Shown: piece after piece, positions 39,281-47,466 of the stretch | How the letters are laid out: each line of letters opens with the position of its first letter | Position numbering within the stretch: the stretch's first letter is position 1 | Made by a program: the position numbers and the translations under genes | The notes under the pieces: generated by a model | Told to the model about the DNA's origin: nothing | Seen by the model: only the letters and a program-made list of their open reading frames with translations | The model's database searches: none | Assembly: GCF_001571105.1 (NCBI RefSeq) | Contig: NZ_BCTD01000001.1 | DNA length: 64,000 nucleotides | Source: Azotobacter vinelandii | GTDB taxonomy: Bacteria; Pseudomonadota; Gammaproteobacteria; Pseudomonadales; Pseudomonadaceae | Reading direction: 5' to 3' (one strand)

Positions 39281-41128
39281 ATGGCCGAACTCATCCCGGC
39301 GCCTGGCGCCTGTCTTTCGCGCATGACGGCCGGGGAGCGGCAGGTCGCCCGCGTGTTGCTGGACGGCCTCGAGGACGATTGCCTGATCTGGTACGACCTT
39401 TTTCCCGGCGAAGGGCGCCGCTATCCCAATTTCATCGTCCTGCACCCCGAGCGCGGTCTGCTGTTTCTCGAGGTGCGGGACTGGCGGGCGGGCAGCCTCA
39501 AGCGGATGTCCCGTGCCACCTGTACGCTGGAGAGCGTCGAGGGCCGCCGCGAGGTGGCGCATCCCCTGGAACTGGGGCGGCAAGGCATGCAGCGGCTGCT
39601 GAAGGAGCTGCTGCGCGATCCGCGACTGTGCCGGGACGGGGAGGCGCGTCCGCCTTTTCCCTGCGGTTGGGGGCTGGTCCTCACCGGCATCGCCCGTAGC
39701 CAGTTGGAGCGGGGCATGCCCGCCGGGATGCGCGAGCAGTTGCTGCCGGAACGGCAGGTACTCCATCGGGACGAGTTGCACGAACTGGAGCCCGGCGCCC
39801 TGCGCCGGCGCCTGGAGTCGATGTGCGTGCCCGGCGGCTCCGGCCGGCTGACGCGGACGCAGATCGATGCCATCCGCTGGCATCTGTTTCCCGAGCTGCG
39901 TATCGGCGACGACGGTCTGCCACTGTCCGGGAGCGCTCCGCCGCCGGCGGGCGGCATGCGGGTCATGGACCTGCGTCAGGAGTACATCGCCCGCAGCCTC
40001 GGCGAGGGGCAGCAGGTCGTCCGGGGGGGAGCCGGTTCCGGCAAGACGCTGATTCTCGGCTACCGTTGCCTGCATCTGGCCGCGACGCTGCGCCGGCCGA
40101 TCCAGGTGCTGTGCTTCAACGCCGCCCTGGCGGCCAGGCTGCGCGGCTTCGTCGCCGCGCACGGCATCGACGAGCGGGTACGGGTCGAGCATTTCCACGA
40201 CTGGTGCGAGCGGCAACTCGAAACCTGGCAGGTCGAGTTGCTGGAGGGCGAGGACGAGCATTACTGGCGGGTCGCCGACTCGGTGATCGCCGGGGTGGAG
40301 CGCGGGCGGATTCCCGGCGGCCAGTACGGCGCGCTGCTGATCGACGAAGGGCACGACTTCGAGCCGGACTGGCTGCGCCTGCTCGCACGGATGATCGACC
40401 CGGCCGAGGGTTCGCTGCTGCTGCTCTACGACGAGGCCCAAGCTCTCCATCGGCGGCGTTCGGCGCAGGGCTTCGATCTGGCCAGCGTGGGCTTCCGGGC
40501 GCCGGGCTTCCGGGAGCCGGGCGACCGGACGCCGGGCAGCGGCGGCATGCTCCGCCGCAATTACCGCAACAGCCGGGAAATCCTCGCCTTCGGCCATTGC
40601 CTGGCCGGTGGGCATCTGGCCGACGACGAGGGCGACATGCCGCCGGCAGCCGCCGCTCCGGGGCCGCGGCCGGCGTTGCGGCGTTTCCCGCGCCTGTCCG
40701 GGGAGACGGCCCATGCCGTCTGCTGCCTGCGCCAGTGGTATGCCGAAGGGCTGGCCTGGGGCGACATGGCGCTGCTCTATCCGCAGGGCGGTGCCGGCGA
40801 GGCCATGGTCGAGGCGCTGGTCGCGCTCGGCATTCCCCATGCCTGGCTGGAAGACGACGAGGCCCGCCGCGGCTACCGCGCCGATGCGCAGCGGGTGTCG
40901 GTCATGCCCATCCAGGCCGCGAAGGGGCTGGAGTTCGCCGCGGTGGTGTTGTTCGACGCTTCCTTCGTGGCGCCGGGCGAGGAGGCCGACAGCTCGCTGC
41001 CCGAGCGGGTGCGGCTGCTGCACATCGGCATCGGCCGGGCGCGGCAGCGACTGCTGGTCAGTTTCCATCGCAACAACGCGCTCGCCCGGGCGCTGGGCGC
41101 GGACGAGCTGAGCCGCTACGCACATTGA
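39281..41128 (+). CDS. NERD-domain superfamily I (UvrD-like) helicase
   Basis: This 615-residue protein combines an N-terminal nuclease-related NERD domain (about residues 10-130: GEGRRYPNFIVLHPERGLLF, LEVRDWRAGSL) with a UvrD/Rep-type motor. Helicase motifs are VRGGAGSGKTLILGY (Walker A, about 250), LLIDEGHDFEPDWLRLLA (motif II), MLRRNYRNSREILAF (motif IV), IQAAKGLEFAAVVLFDASF (motif V) and HIGIGRARQRLLVSF (motif VI). The start is taken at MAELIPAPG after AGGGGG. The role is presumably in nucleic acid repair or defence. The guaB promoter overlaps its stop codon. Confidence 0.85.
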   Translation: MAELIPAPGACLSRMTAGERQVARVLLDGLEDDCLIWYDLFPGEGRRYPNFIVLHPERGLLFLEVRDWRAGSLKRMSRATCTLESVEGRREVAHPLELGRQGMQRLLKELLRDPRLCRDGEARPPFPCGWGLVLTGIARSQLERGMPAGMREQLLPERQVLHRDELHELEPGALRRRLESMCVPGGSGRLTRTQIDAIRWHLFPELRIGDDGLPLSGSAPPPAGGMRVMDLRQEYIARSLGEGQQVVRGGAGSGKTLILGYRCLHLAATLRRPIQVLCFNAALAARLRGFVAAHGIDERVRVEHFHDWCERQLETWQVELLEGEDEHYWRVADSVIAGVERGRIPGGQYGALLIDEGHDFEPDWLRLLARMIDPAEGSLLLLYDEAQALHRRRSAQGFDLASVGFRAPGFREPGDRTPGSGGMLRRNYRNSREILAFGHCLAGGHLADDEGDMPPAAAAPGPRPALRRFPRLSGETAHAVCCLRQWYAEGLAWGDMALLYPQGGAGEAMVEALVALGIPHAWLEDDEARRGYRADAQRVSVMPIQAAKGLEFAAVVLFDASFVAPGEEADSSLPERVRLLHIGIGRARQRLLVSFHRNNALARALGADELSRYAH

Positions 41129-41153
41129 GCCGGGCCCGGGGGCTGGGTATAAT
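41125..41153 (+). promoter_or_regulatory. sigma-70 promoter of guaBA
   Basis: TTGAGC (41125-41130), 17 bases, TATAAT (41148-41153). The -10 is perfect and the spacing optimal; the -35 overlaps the stop of the helicase gene. It lies about 40 bases before guaB. Confidence 0.85.
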
Positions 41154-41191
41154 GTCGCGCTTCCATTTTTTCCCGCCTGGGAGCCCCCGCC

Positions 41192-42661
41192 ATGCTGCGT
41201 ATCAGTCAAGAAGCCCTGACTTTCGACGACGTTCTCCTGATCCCTGGATATTCCGACGTACTGCCCAAGGATGTCAGCCTCAAGACTCGCCTGACGCGCG
41301 GCATCGAAATCAACATTCCGCTGGTGTCCGCCGCCATGGACACCGTCACCGAGGCCCGCCTGGCCATCGCCATGGCCCAGGAAGGCGGCATCGGCATCAT
41401 CCACAAGAACATGACCATCGAGCAGCAGGCCGCCGAGGTGCGCAAGGTCAAGCGCTTCGAGGCCGGCGTGCTGCGCGACCCGATCACCATCGACGCCGAC
41501 GCCACCGTCCGCGACCTCTTCGAGCTGACCCGTCAGCACGACATCTCCGGCGTACCGGTGCTTTCCAGGGGCGATCTGGTGGGGATCGTCACCTCCCGCG
41601 ACGTGCGTTTCGAAACCCGCCTGGATGCCCGGGTGCGCGAGGTGATGACGCCCAAGGAGCGCCTGGTCACCGTCCGCGAGGGCGCCGACAAGGAGGAGGC
41701 CCGCCAGTTGCTGCACAAGCACCGCATCGAGCGCGTGCTGATCGTCGACGACGCCTTCCGCCTGAAGGGCATGATGACCGTCACCGACATCGAGAAAGCC
41801 AAGGCCTACCCGCTGGCCAGCAAGGACGACCAGGGCCGCCTGCGCGTCGGCGCCGCGGTGGGCACCGGCGCCGAGACGCCGGACCGGGTGGCCGCGCTGG
41901 TCGCCGCCGGGGTCGACGTGGTGGTGGTGGACACCGCCCACGGCCACTCCAGGGGGGTGATCGAACGGGTACGCTGGGTCAAGCTGAACTTCCCCGACGT
42001 GCAGGTGATCGGCGGCAACATCGCCACCGGCGAGGCCGCCCTGGCGCTGGCCGAGGCCGGCGTGGACGGCGTCAAGGTGGGCATCGGGCCGGGCTCGATC
42101 TGCACCACCCGTATCGTCGCCGGGGTCGGCGTGCCGCAGATCAGCGCCATCGCCAACGTCGCCGCGGCCCTGCAGGGCACCGGCGTGCCGCTGATCGCCG
42201 ACGGCGGCATCCGTTTCTCCGGCGACCTGTCCAAGGCCATCGCCGCCGGCGCCTACTGCGTGATGATGGGCTCCATGTTCGCCGGCACCGAAGAGGCGCC
42301 GGGCGAGGTCGAGCTGTTCCAGGGGCGCTCCTACAAGGCCTATCGCGGCATGGGCTCGCTGGGCGCGATGGCGCAGAGCCAGGGCTCGTCGGACCGTTAC
42401 TTCCAGGACTCCTCCGCCGGCGCCGAGAAGCTGGTGCCCGAGGGCATCGAGGGGCGCGTGCCGTACAAGGGCGCGCTGGCGGCGATCATCCACCAACTGA
42501 TGGGCGGCCTGCGCGCCTCCATGGGCTATACCGGCAGCGCCGACATCGAGGCGATGCGCACCAAGCCGCAGTTCGTGCGCATCACCGGCGCCGGCATGGC
42601 CGAGTCCCACGTGCACGACGTGCAGATCACCAAGGAAGCGCCGAACTATCGCGTCGGCTGA
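41192..42661 (+). CDS. guaB: inosine-5'-monophosphate dehydrogenase
   Basis: This 489-residue enzyme converts IMP to XMP with NAD, the first committed step to GMP. The TIM barrel holds the catalytic loop GIGPGSICTTRIVAGVG with the nucleophile Cys. CBS domains are inserted at about residues 93-205 (VRDLFELTRQHDISGVPVLS). Conserved VVVDTAHGHSRGVIERV, VPLIADGGIRFSGDLSKAIA and KAYRGMGSLGAM complete the family picture. Length is normal. It is followed by guaA after 224 bases. Confidence 0.98.
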   Translation: MLRISQEALTFDDVLLIPGYSDVLPKDVSLKTRLTRGIEINIPLVSAAMDTVTEARLAIAMAQEGGIGIIHKNMTIEQQAAEVRKVKRFEAGVLRDPITIDADATVRDLFELTRQHDISGVPVLSRGDLVGIVTSRDVRFETRLDARVREVMTPKERLVTVREGADKEEARQLLHKHRIERVLIVDDAFRLKGMMTVTDIEKAKAYPLASKDDQGRLRVGAAVGTGAETPDRVAALVAAGVDVVVVDTAHGHSRGVIERVRWVKLNFPDVQVIGGNIATGEAALALAEAGVDGVKVGIGPGSICTTRIVAGVGVPQISAIANVAAALQGTGVPLIADGGIRFSGDLSKAIAAGAYCVMMGSMFAGTEEAPGEVELFQGRSYKAYRGMGSLGAMAQSQGSSDRYFQDSSAGAEKLVPEGIEGRVPYKGALAAIIHQLMGGLRASMGYTGSADIEAMRTKPQFVRITGAGMAESHVHDVQITKEAPNYRVG

Positions 42662-42885
42662 AACAGCGATTCGGTGCCGCTGCGCTCGGGCAGGCTGCAG
42701 CGGGAAGAGGTTCGGAATGCTCGTTCGCTTCGGCGAACCCCGCTTTCTCGCTTCTTTCCGCCTCGGCTGGTCCGCGCTCGCGATGCGGCGGATCGTTCTT
42801 ACGAATCGAAGACACGGGGCTGCTGCTGTTGCGAAGAGACGGGGCAGCCTCGCGTCGTTTGTGAATTCCGCTACGAGAGACGGCC

Positions 42886-44466
42886 ATGGCCCACCAAGAC
42901 ATCCACGCCCACCGGATCCTGATCCTGGATTTCGGTTCCCAGTACACCCAGTTGATCGCCCGCCGGGTGCGCGAGATCGGCGTCTATTGCGAGCTGCACC
43001 CGTTCGACATGAGCAACGAGGAGATCCGCGCCTTCGCCCCGCGCGGCATCATCCTCGCCGGCGGGCCGGAGTCGGTGCACGAGGCCGACAGTCCGCGCGC
43101 GCCGCAAGCGGTGTTCGATCTGGGCGTGCCGCTTTTCGGCATCTGCTACGGCATGCAGACCATGGCCGAGCAACTCGGCGGCAAGGTGCAAGGCTCGGAT
43201 CTGCGCGAGTTCGGCTATGCCCGTGTCGATGTGGTTGGCAAGGCGCGCCTGCTCGACGGCATCGAGGATCATGTGGACGACGACGGCGTGCTCGGCCTCG
43301 ACGTGTGGATGAGCCACGGCGACAAGGTCACCGGAATTCCCGAGGGCTTCCATGTGCTGGCCAGCACTCCGAGTTGCCCGATCGCCGCCATGGCCGACGA
43401 CAAGCGCCGCTACTACGGCGTGCAGTTCCACCCGGAAGTGACCCACACCAAGCAGGGCCTGCGCATCCTTAGCCGCTTCGTGCGCGAGATCTGCGGCTGC
43501 GAGGCGCTGTGGACGCCATCCAACATCGTCGAGGACGCCATCGCCCAGGTGCGCGCCCAGGTCGGCGGCGCCAACGTGCTGCTCGGCCTTTCCGGCGGCG
43601 TCGACTCCTCGGTGGTCGCCGCGCTGCTGCATCGCGCCATCGGCGACCGGCTGACCTGCGTGTTCGTCGACAACGGCCTGCTGCGCCTGCACGAGGGCGA
43701 CCAGGTGATGGCCATGTTCGCCGAGAACATGGGCGTCAAGGTGATCCGCGCCGATGCCGAGGCGCAGTTCCTCGCCAACCTGGCCGGCGTGTCCGACCCG
43801 GAGCAGAAGCGCAAGATCATCGGCCGCACCTTCATCGAAGTGTTCGATGCCGAGGCGGCGAAGCTGGAGAACATCCGTTTCCTCGCCCAGGGCACCATCT
43901 ATCCCGACGTGATCGAATCGGCCGGCGCCAGGACCGGCAAGGCCCATGTGATCAAGTCCCACCACAACGTCGGCGGTCTGCCCGAGGACATGAACCTCAA
44001 GCTGGTCGAGCCGCTGCGCGAACTGTTCAAGGACGAGGTGCGCAAGATCGGCCTGGAACTGGGCCTGCCCTACGACATGGTCTATCGCCACCCGTTCCCC
44101 GGTCCGGGCCTCGGGGTGCGCATCCTCGGCGAGGTGAAGAAGGAATACGCCGACCTGCTTCGCCGCGCCGACCATATCTTCATCGAGGAACTGCGCAAGG
44201 CCGACTGGTACCACAAGGTCAGCCAGGCGTTCGTGGTGTTCCAGCCGGTCAAGTCGGTCGGCGTGGTCGGCGACGGCCGCCGCTACGCCTGGGTGGTCGC
44301 CCTGCGCGCCGTGGAAACCGTCGACTTCATGACCGCCCGTTGGGCGCACCTGCCCTACGAGCTCCTGGAAAAAGTCTCCAACCGTATCATCAACGAGATC
44401 GACGGCATCTCCCGGGTCACCTACGACGTGTCGAGCAAGCCGCCGGCGACCATCGAGTGGGAGTGA
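42886..44466 (+). CDS. guaA: GMP synthase (glutamine-hydrolysing)
   Basis: This 526-residue enzyme aminates XMP to GMP using glutamine and ATP. The N-terminal class I amidotransferase domain contains FGICYGMQTMAEQLGG (catalytic Cys) and YYGVQFHPEVTHTKQG (His-Glu). The ATP pyrophosphatase domain has the P-loop LLGLSGGVDSSVVAALLHRA, and the C-terminal dimerisation domain ends PPATIEWE. It forms the guaBA unit with the preceding gene. Confidence 0.98.
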   Translation: MAHQDIHAHRILILDFGSQYTQLIARRVREIGVYCELHPFDMSNEEIRAFAPRGIILAGGPESVHEADSPRAPQAVFDLGVPLFGICYGMQTMAEQLGGKVQGSDLREFGYARVDVVGKARLLDGIEDHVDDDGVLGLDVWMSHGDKVTGIPEGFHVLASTPSCPIAAMADDKRRYYGVQFHPEVTHTKQGLRILSRFVREICGCEALWTPSNIVEDAIAQVRAQVGGANVLLGLSGGVDSSVVAALLHRAIGDRLTCVFVDNGLLRLHEGDQVMAMFAENMGVKVIRADAEAQFLANLAGVSDPEQKRKIIGRTFIEVFDAEAAKLENIRFLAQGTIYPDVIESAGARTGKAHVIKSHHNVGGLPEDMNLKLVEPLRELFKDEVRKIGLELGLPYDMVYRHPFPGPGLGVRILGEVKKEYADLLRRADHIFIEELRKADWYHKVSQAFVVFQPVKSVGVVGDGRRYAWVVALRAVETVDFMTARWAHLPYELLEKVSNRIINEIDGISRVTYDVSSKPPATIEWE

Positions 44467-44518
44467 GGCATCGGCCCGCGCGCCGGTGTCTGCCCCGAAC
44501 GATCCTGTCTTGTTTTTC

Positions 44519-44548
44519 GCCGCCGGCATCCTTGCGGATGTCGGCGGT
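44519..44548 (+). terminator. hairpin after guaA
   Basis: GCCGCCGGCATCC pairs with GGATGTCGGCGGT (one G-T pair) across a TTGC loop. A short TGTCTTTG follows rather than a T run. Confidence 0.6.
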
Positions 44549-44650
44549 GTCTTTGGCTCGCCGTCCTTTTTCGCCGGTTCCTTTCGTGTCGCTCCGGAGG
44601 GCCGATCCGGTCTGCCCGCGCCTTTTGCGCATCGTCTGTTTTATATATGG

Positions 44651-44668
44651 AATTCTCATTTGAGAATT
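44651..44668. promoter_or_regulatory. palindrome upstream of fesII
   Basis: AATTCTCATTTGAGAATT is a perfect dyad with 8-base arms, about 110 bases ahead of the predicted -35 element. It could be an operator. It does not match Fur, Anr or NifA consensus well enough to name a regulator. Confidence 0.5.
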
Positions 44669-44777
44669 TAATGCGGATAAGAACCTAATAAAGTTTTCGG
44701 TTAATGGGCAACTATTTCGATGCCGAGCTAATAATTGGTCGGGAAACTTCTTCGTAACTTTGTCATGATAAAAGTCA

Positions 44778-44806
44778 TTGTCTTAGTGGCATCGGATAAG
44801 TACTAT
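44778..44806 (+). promoter_or_regulatory. sigma-70 promoter of fesII
   Basis: TTGTCT, 17 bases, TACTAT. The predicted start near 44813 gives a leader of about 140 bases with a short hairpin (CAACTT-TTC-AAGTTG, 44854-44868). No sigma-54 motif was found here. Confidence 0.6.
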
Positions 44807-44953
44807 CGTCCACACAGTCCTGTTAGTTAAAGGATTGTTTCTGCAGCGTTCTGCAACTTTTCAAGTTGTTGTCCGGTGCTGTCGTATTTCCGCGCTCGAT
44901 GGGGCGGATATGCGCGAGTTGGTCTGGTGATTAATTACGGAAAGGATTTTTGT

Positions 44954-45322
44954 ATGGCTACCATTTATTTCTCTTCGCCGCTCATGCCGCATAACAAGAA
45001 AGTCCAGGCAGTCGCCGGTAAGCGCTCAACGCTGCTGGGAGTCGCTCAGGAAAACGGCGTCAAGATTCCTTTCGAGTGTCAGGATGGCAACTGTGGTTCC
45101 TGTCTGGTCAAGATCACCCACCTCGACGGCGAGCGTATCAAGGGCATGCTGCTGACCGACAAGGAGCGGAACGTGCTCAAGTCCGTCGGCAAGCTGCCGA
45201 AGTCGGAAGAGGAGCGCGCGGCCGTGCGCGATCTGCCGCCAACCTACCGTCTGGCCTGCCAGACCATCGTCACCGACGAAGACCTGCTGGTCGAGTTCAC
45301 CGGAGAGCCGGGCGGCGCCTGA
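44954..45322 (+). CDS. fesII: FeSII (Shethna protein II), [2Fe-2S] nitrogenase-protection protein
   Basis: This 122-residue [2Fe-2S] ferredoxin starts [20 protein letters not shown] and I recognise it as FeSII of Azotobacter. It forms an oxygen-stable complex with the two nitrogenase components during oxygen stress (conformational protection). Cluster ligands are Cys42, Cys47 and Cys50 ([10 protein letters not shown]) and Cys102 (YRLACQT). The Lys-rich segment around 60-90 ([20 protein letters not shown]) is the part implicated in nitrogenase binding. AAAGGA precedes the ATG. It is monocistronic, with its own promoter and terminator, lodged between guaA and the multicopper oxidase gene. Regulation is not obvious from NifA-type sites. 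Confidence 0.92.
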
Positions 45323-45342
45323 TCGCCGCTGGTTCCAGCAAA

Positions 45343-45372
45343 CCCCATGGCCGTCGCGGCCATGGGGTTTTT
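45343..45372 (+). terminator. intrinsic terminator of fesII
   Basis: CCCCATGGCC and GGCCATGGGG form a perfect stem with a GTCGC loop, followed by TTTTT. Confidence 0.92.
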
Positions 45373-45564
45373 CGTTTTCGGGGCGAGGGCCCGTCCGCTC
45401 GGCTCCTCAGCCTGTCGCTCGCTCGGTCGTTTGCCGCATGCCTTCGGATATTCCGACGCAGTTGATACGACGATGGTTGATCTCGATGGATAATGAGAAA
45501 CTATTTCATCCATGGCCGAATAGCGCGTCCACGATCGACCGCCCGCGAGGCAGGAGCCGACTTC

Positions 45565-46935
45565 ATGAGTGTTACCCGCAGACAGATCCTCGCCGGCCTG
45601 GCCGGTGTCTCCGCGCTCGGCCTGGGGGCCGGCGGTGCGCGCTATTGGCTGGGCCGGCCGGAGGAGGTGAAGACCCACGACTACGAGCTGATCGCCGCGC
45701 CGTTGGATGTGGAACTGGTGCCGGGCCGCAGGACGTCCGTCTGGGCCTACGGCGGCCAGGCGCCGGGGCTGGAGTTGCGTGCGCGACAGGGCGACTGGCT
45801 GCGGGTGCGTTTCGTCAACCGCCTGCCCGAGCCGAGCACCATCCACTGGCATGGTATCCGCCTGCCTCTGGAGATGGACGGTGTGCCCTACTTGTCGCAG
45901 TTGCCGGTGCTGCCGGGCGAGTCTTTCGACTATCGCTTCCGGGTGCCGGACGCCGGCAGCTTCTGGTATCACCCGCATACCGCCAGTGGCGAGCAGCTCG
46001 GGCGCGGGCTGGTCGGTCCGCTGATCGTCGAGGAGCGCGAGCCGACGGGGTTCAGGCACGAGCGCACGCTGAGCCTGAAAAGCTGGCACGTGGACGGGCA
46101 GGGCGTCTTCGGCGAGTTCAGCGTGCCGCGCGAGGCGGCTCGTGGCGGTACGCCGGGGCGCCTGAGCACGGTCAACGGCGAGGCGTCGCCGACCCTGGAA
46201 CTGCCCGCCGGCCAGGTCGTGCGCCTGCGCATCCTCAACCTCGACAATACCCTGACCTACCGCCTCAACCTGCCGGGTGCCGAGGCGCGCGTCTACGCGC
46301 TGGACGGCAATCCCGTCGCACCCCATCCGCTGGGGCGGGAATACTTGCTGGGGCCGGGCATGCGTATCGAGCTGGGGCTCCGGGTTCCGGCGGTCGGGAC
46401 GGCGCTGCCCTTGCGCAACGGTCCGCTGCGCCTGGCCACCCTGAAGAGCGTGGACAGCGGCGAGACGGCCGCCGACTGGCCCGCCGCGCTACCGGCCAAT
46501 CCCGTCCCGGAACCCGATCTGGCCGCCGCGACGAGCCTGCGTTTCAATTTCGAATGGGCCGCAGCCCTGTCGGTGAACATGGAGCAGGGCGGGGCCTTCA
46601 AGTTCTGGCAGATCAATGGCCAGGCCTGGGACATCAACGACAGGAGTTGCGCCGAGCGCCCCATCGCCACCCTGCAGCAGGGGCGCAGTTATATCTTCGA
46701 GTTGCGCAACGTCAGTCAGTACCAGCATCCCATCCACCTGCACGGGATGGCCTTCAAGGTGCTGGACTCCAACCGCCGGAAGATCGACCCGTACTTCACC
46801 GATACCTACCTGCTGGGGCGCAACGAGACCGCACGGATCGCTCTGGTGGCGGACAATCCCGGGGTATGGATGTTCCACTGCCACGTCATCGACCACATGG
46901 AGACGGGCCTGATGGCGGCGATCAAGGTGGCGTAG
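45565..46935 (+). CDS. Tat-exported multicopper oxidase (CueO/laccase-like)
   Basis: This 456-residue periplasmic oxidase couples oxidation of Cu(I), phenols or metal ions to oxygen reduction. A Tat signal begins MSVTRRQILAGLAGVSALGL; the start has CAGGAG upstream. Four copper-binding motifs are present: STIHWHGIRLPLEM, GSFWYHPHTASGEQLG, YQHPIHLHGMAFKVLD and GVWMFHCHVIDHMETGLM (HCHxxxHxxxxM, type 1 copper with axial Met). The family member in the same place in Pseudomonas is annotated as a metallo-oxidoreductase. There is no Met-rich CueO insert that I can see. Confidence 0.92.
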   Translation: MSVTRRQILAGLAGVSALGLGAGGARYWLGRPEEVKTHDYELIAAPLDVELVPGRRTSVWAYGGQAPGLELRARQGDWLRVRFVNRLPEPSTIHWHGIRLPLEMDGVPYLSQLPVLPGESFDYRFRVPDAGSFWYHPHTASGEQLGRGLVGPLIVEEREPTGFRHERTLSLKSWHVDGQGVFGEFSVPREAARGGTPGRLSTVNGEASPTLELPAGQVVRLRILNLDNTLTYRLNLPGAEARVYALDGNPVAPHPLGREYLLGPGMRIELGLRVPAVGTALPLRNGPLRLATLKSVDSGETAADWPAALPANPVPEPDLAAATSLRFNFEWAAALSVNMEQGGAFKFWQINGQAWDINDRSCAERPIATLQQGRSYIFELRNVSQYQHPIHLHGMAFKVLDSNRRKIDPYFTDTYLLGRNETARIALVADNPGVWMFHCHVIDHMETGLMAAIKVA

Positions 46936-46977
46936 GACGATAACCTTCATCTCCCTTTTTCGATCCGATGCTTGTTC

Positions 46978-47454
46978 ATGAAAATCCCGCAGATCATCGA
47001 CCGTAGTCAGGACGAACATTTCATGCGCGAGGCGCTGGTCCTGGCCGCCGAAGGCGCCGGGCTGGGCGAGGTGCCGGTGGGCGCCGTGCTGGTGCGGGGC
47101 GGCGAGATCGTCGGGCGCGGCTTCAATTGCCCGATCTCCCGTCGCGATCCCAGCGCCCATGCCGAGATGGTGGCGATCCGCGCCGCCGCCGCCGCGCTGG
47201 ACAACTACCGGCTGCCCGGCAGCACCCTGTACGTGACGCTGGAGCCCTGCAGCATGTGCGCCGGGCTGATCGTCCATGCGCGCGTCGCCCGGGTGGTGTT
47301 CGGCGCCAGCGAGCCGCGCGCCGGCGTGGCGGTCAGCCGCGGCGATTTCTTCGCCCAGGATTTCCTCAACCACCGGGTGCTGATCGAGGGCGGGCTGCTG
47401 GCGGAGGAGTGCGGGGCGATCCTCAAGGCCTTCTTCAGGGCGCGGCGCGGCTGA
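46978..47454 (+). CDS. tadA: tRNA-specific adenosine(34) deaminase
   Basis: This 158-residue zinc deaminase converts A34 to inosine in tRNA-Arg(ACG). The motif PSAHAEMVAIRAAAAALDNY carries the zinc His and catalytic Glu, and LEPCSMCAGLIVHARVARVV the two zinc Cys. The ATG at 46978 is taken as start; an upstream TTG is possible. It lies close after the multicopper oxidase gene and converges on mltF. Confidence 0.95.
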   Translation: MKIPQIIDRSQDEHFMREALVLAAEGAGLGEVPVGAVLVRGGEIVGRGFNCPISRRDPSAHAEMVAIRAAAAALDNYRLPGSTLYVTLEPCSMCAGLIVHARVARVVFGASEPRAGVAVSRGDFFAQDFLNHRVLIEGGLLAEECGAILKAFFRARRG

Positions 47455-47466
47455 GGTCGCCGCGTT

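Larger units (their letters stand above)
44467..44953. other. intergenic region with guaA terminator and AT-rich fesII promoter island
   Basis: This 487-base region holds a hairpin terminator after guaA, then a markedly AT-rich stretch (about 44640-44870) with two palindromes and a sigma-70 promoter upstream of fesII. No other gene is visible. The base composition contrasts with the flanks. Confidence 0.7.

Noticed and set aside
44761..44820. Sigma-54 or NifA control of fesII
   Set aside because: No TGGCAC-N5-TTGC element and no TGT-N10-ACA site is visible; a sigma-70 pair fits better.
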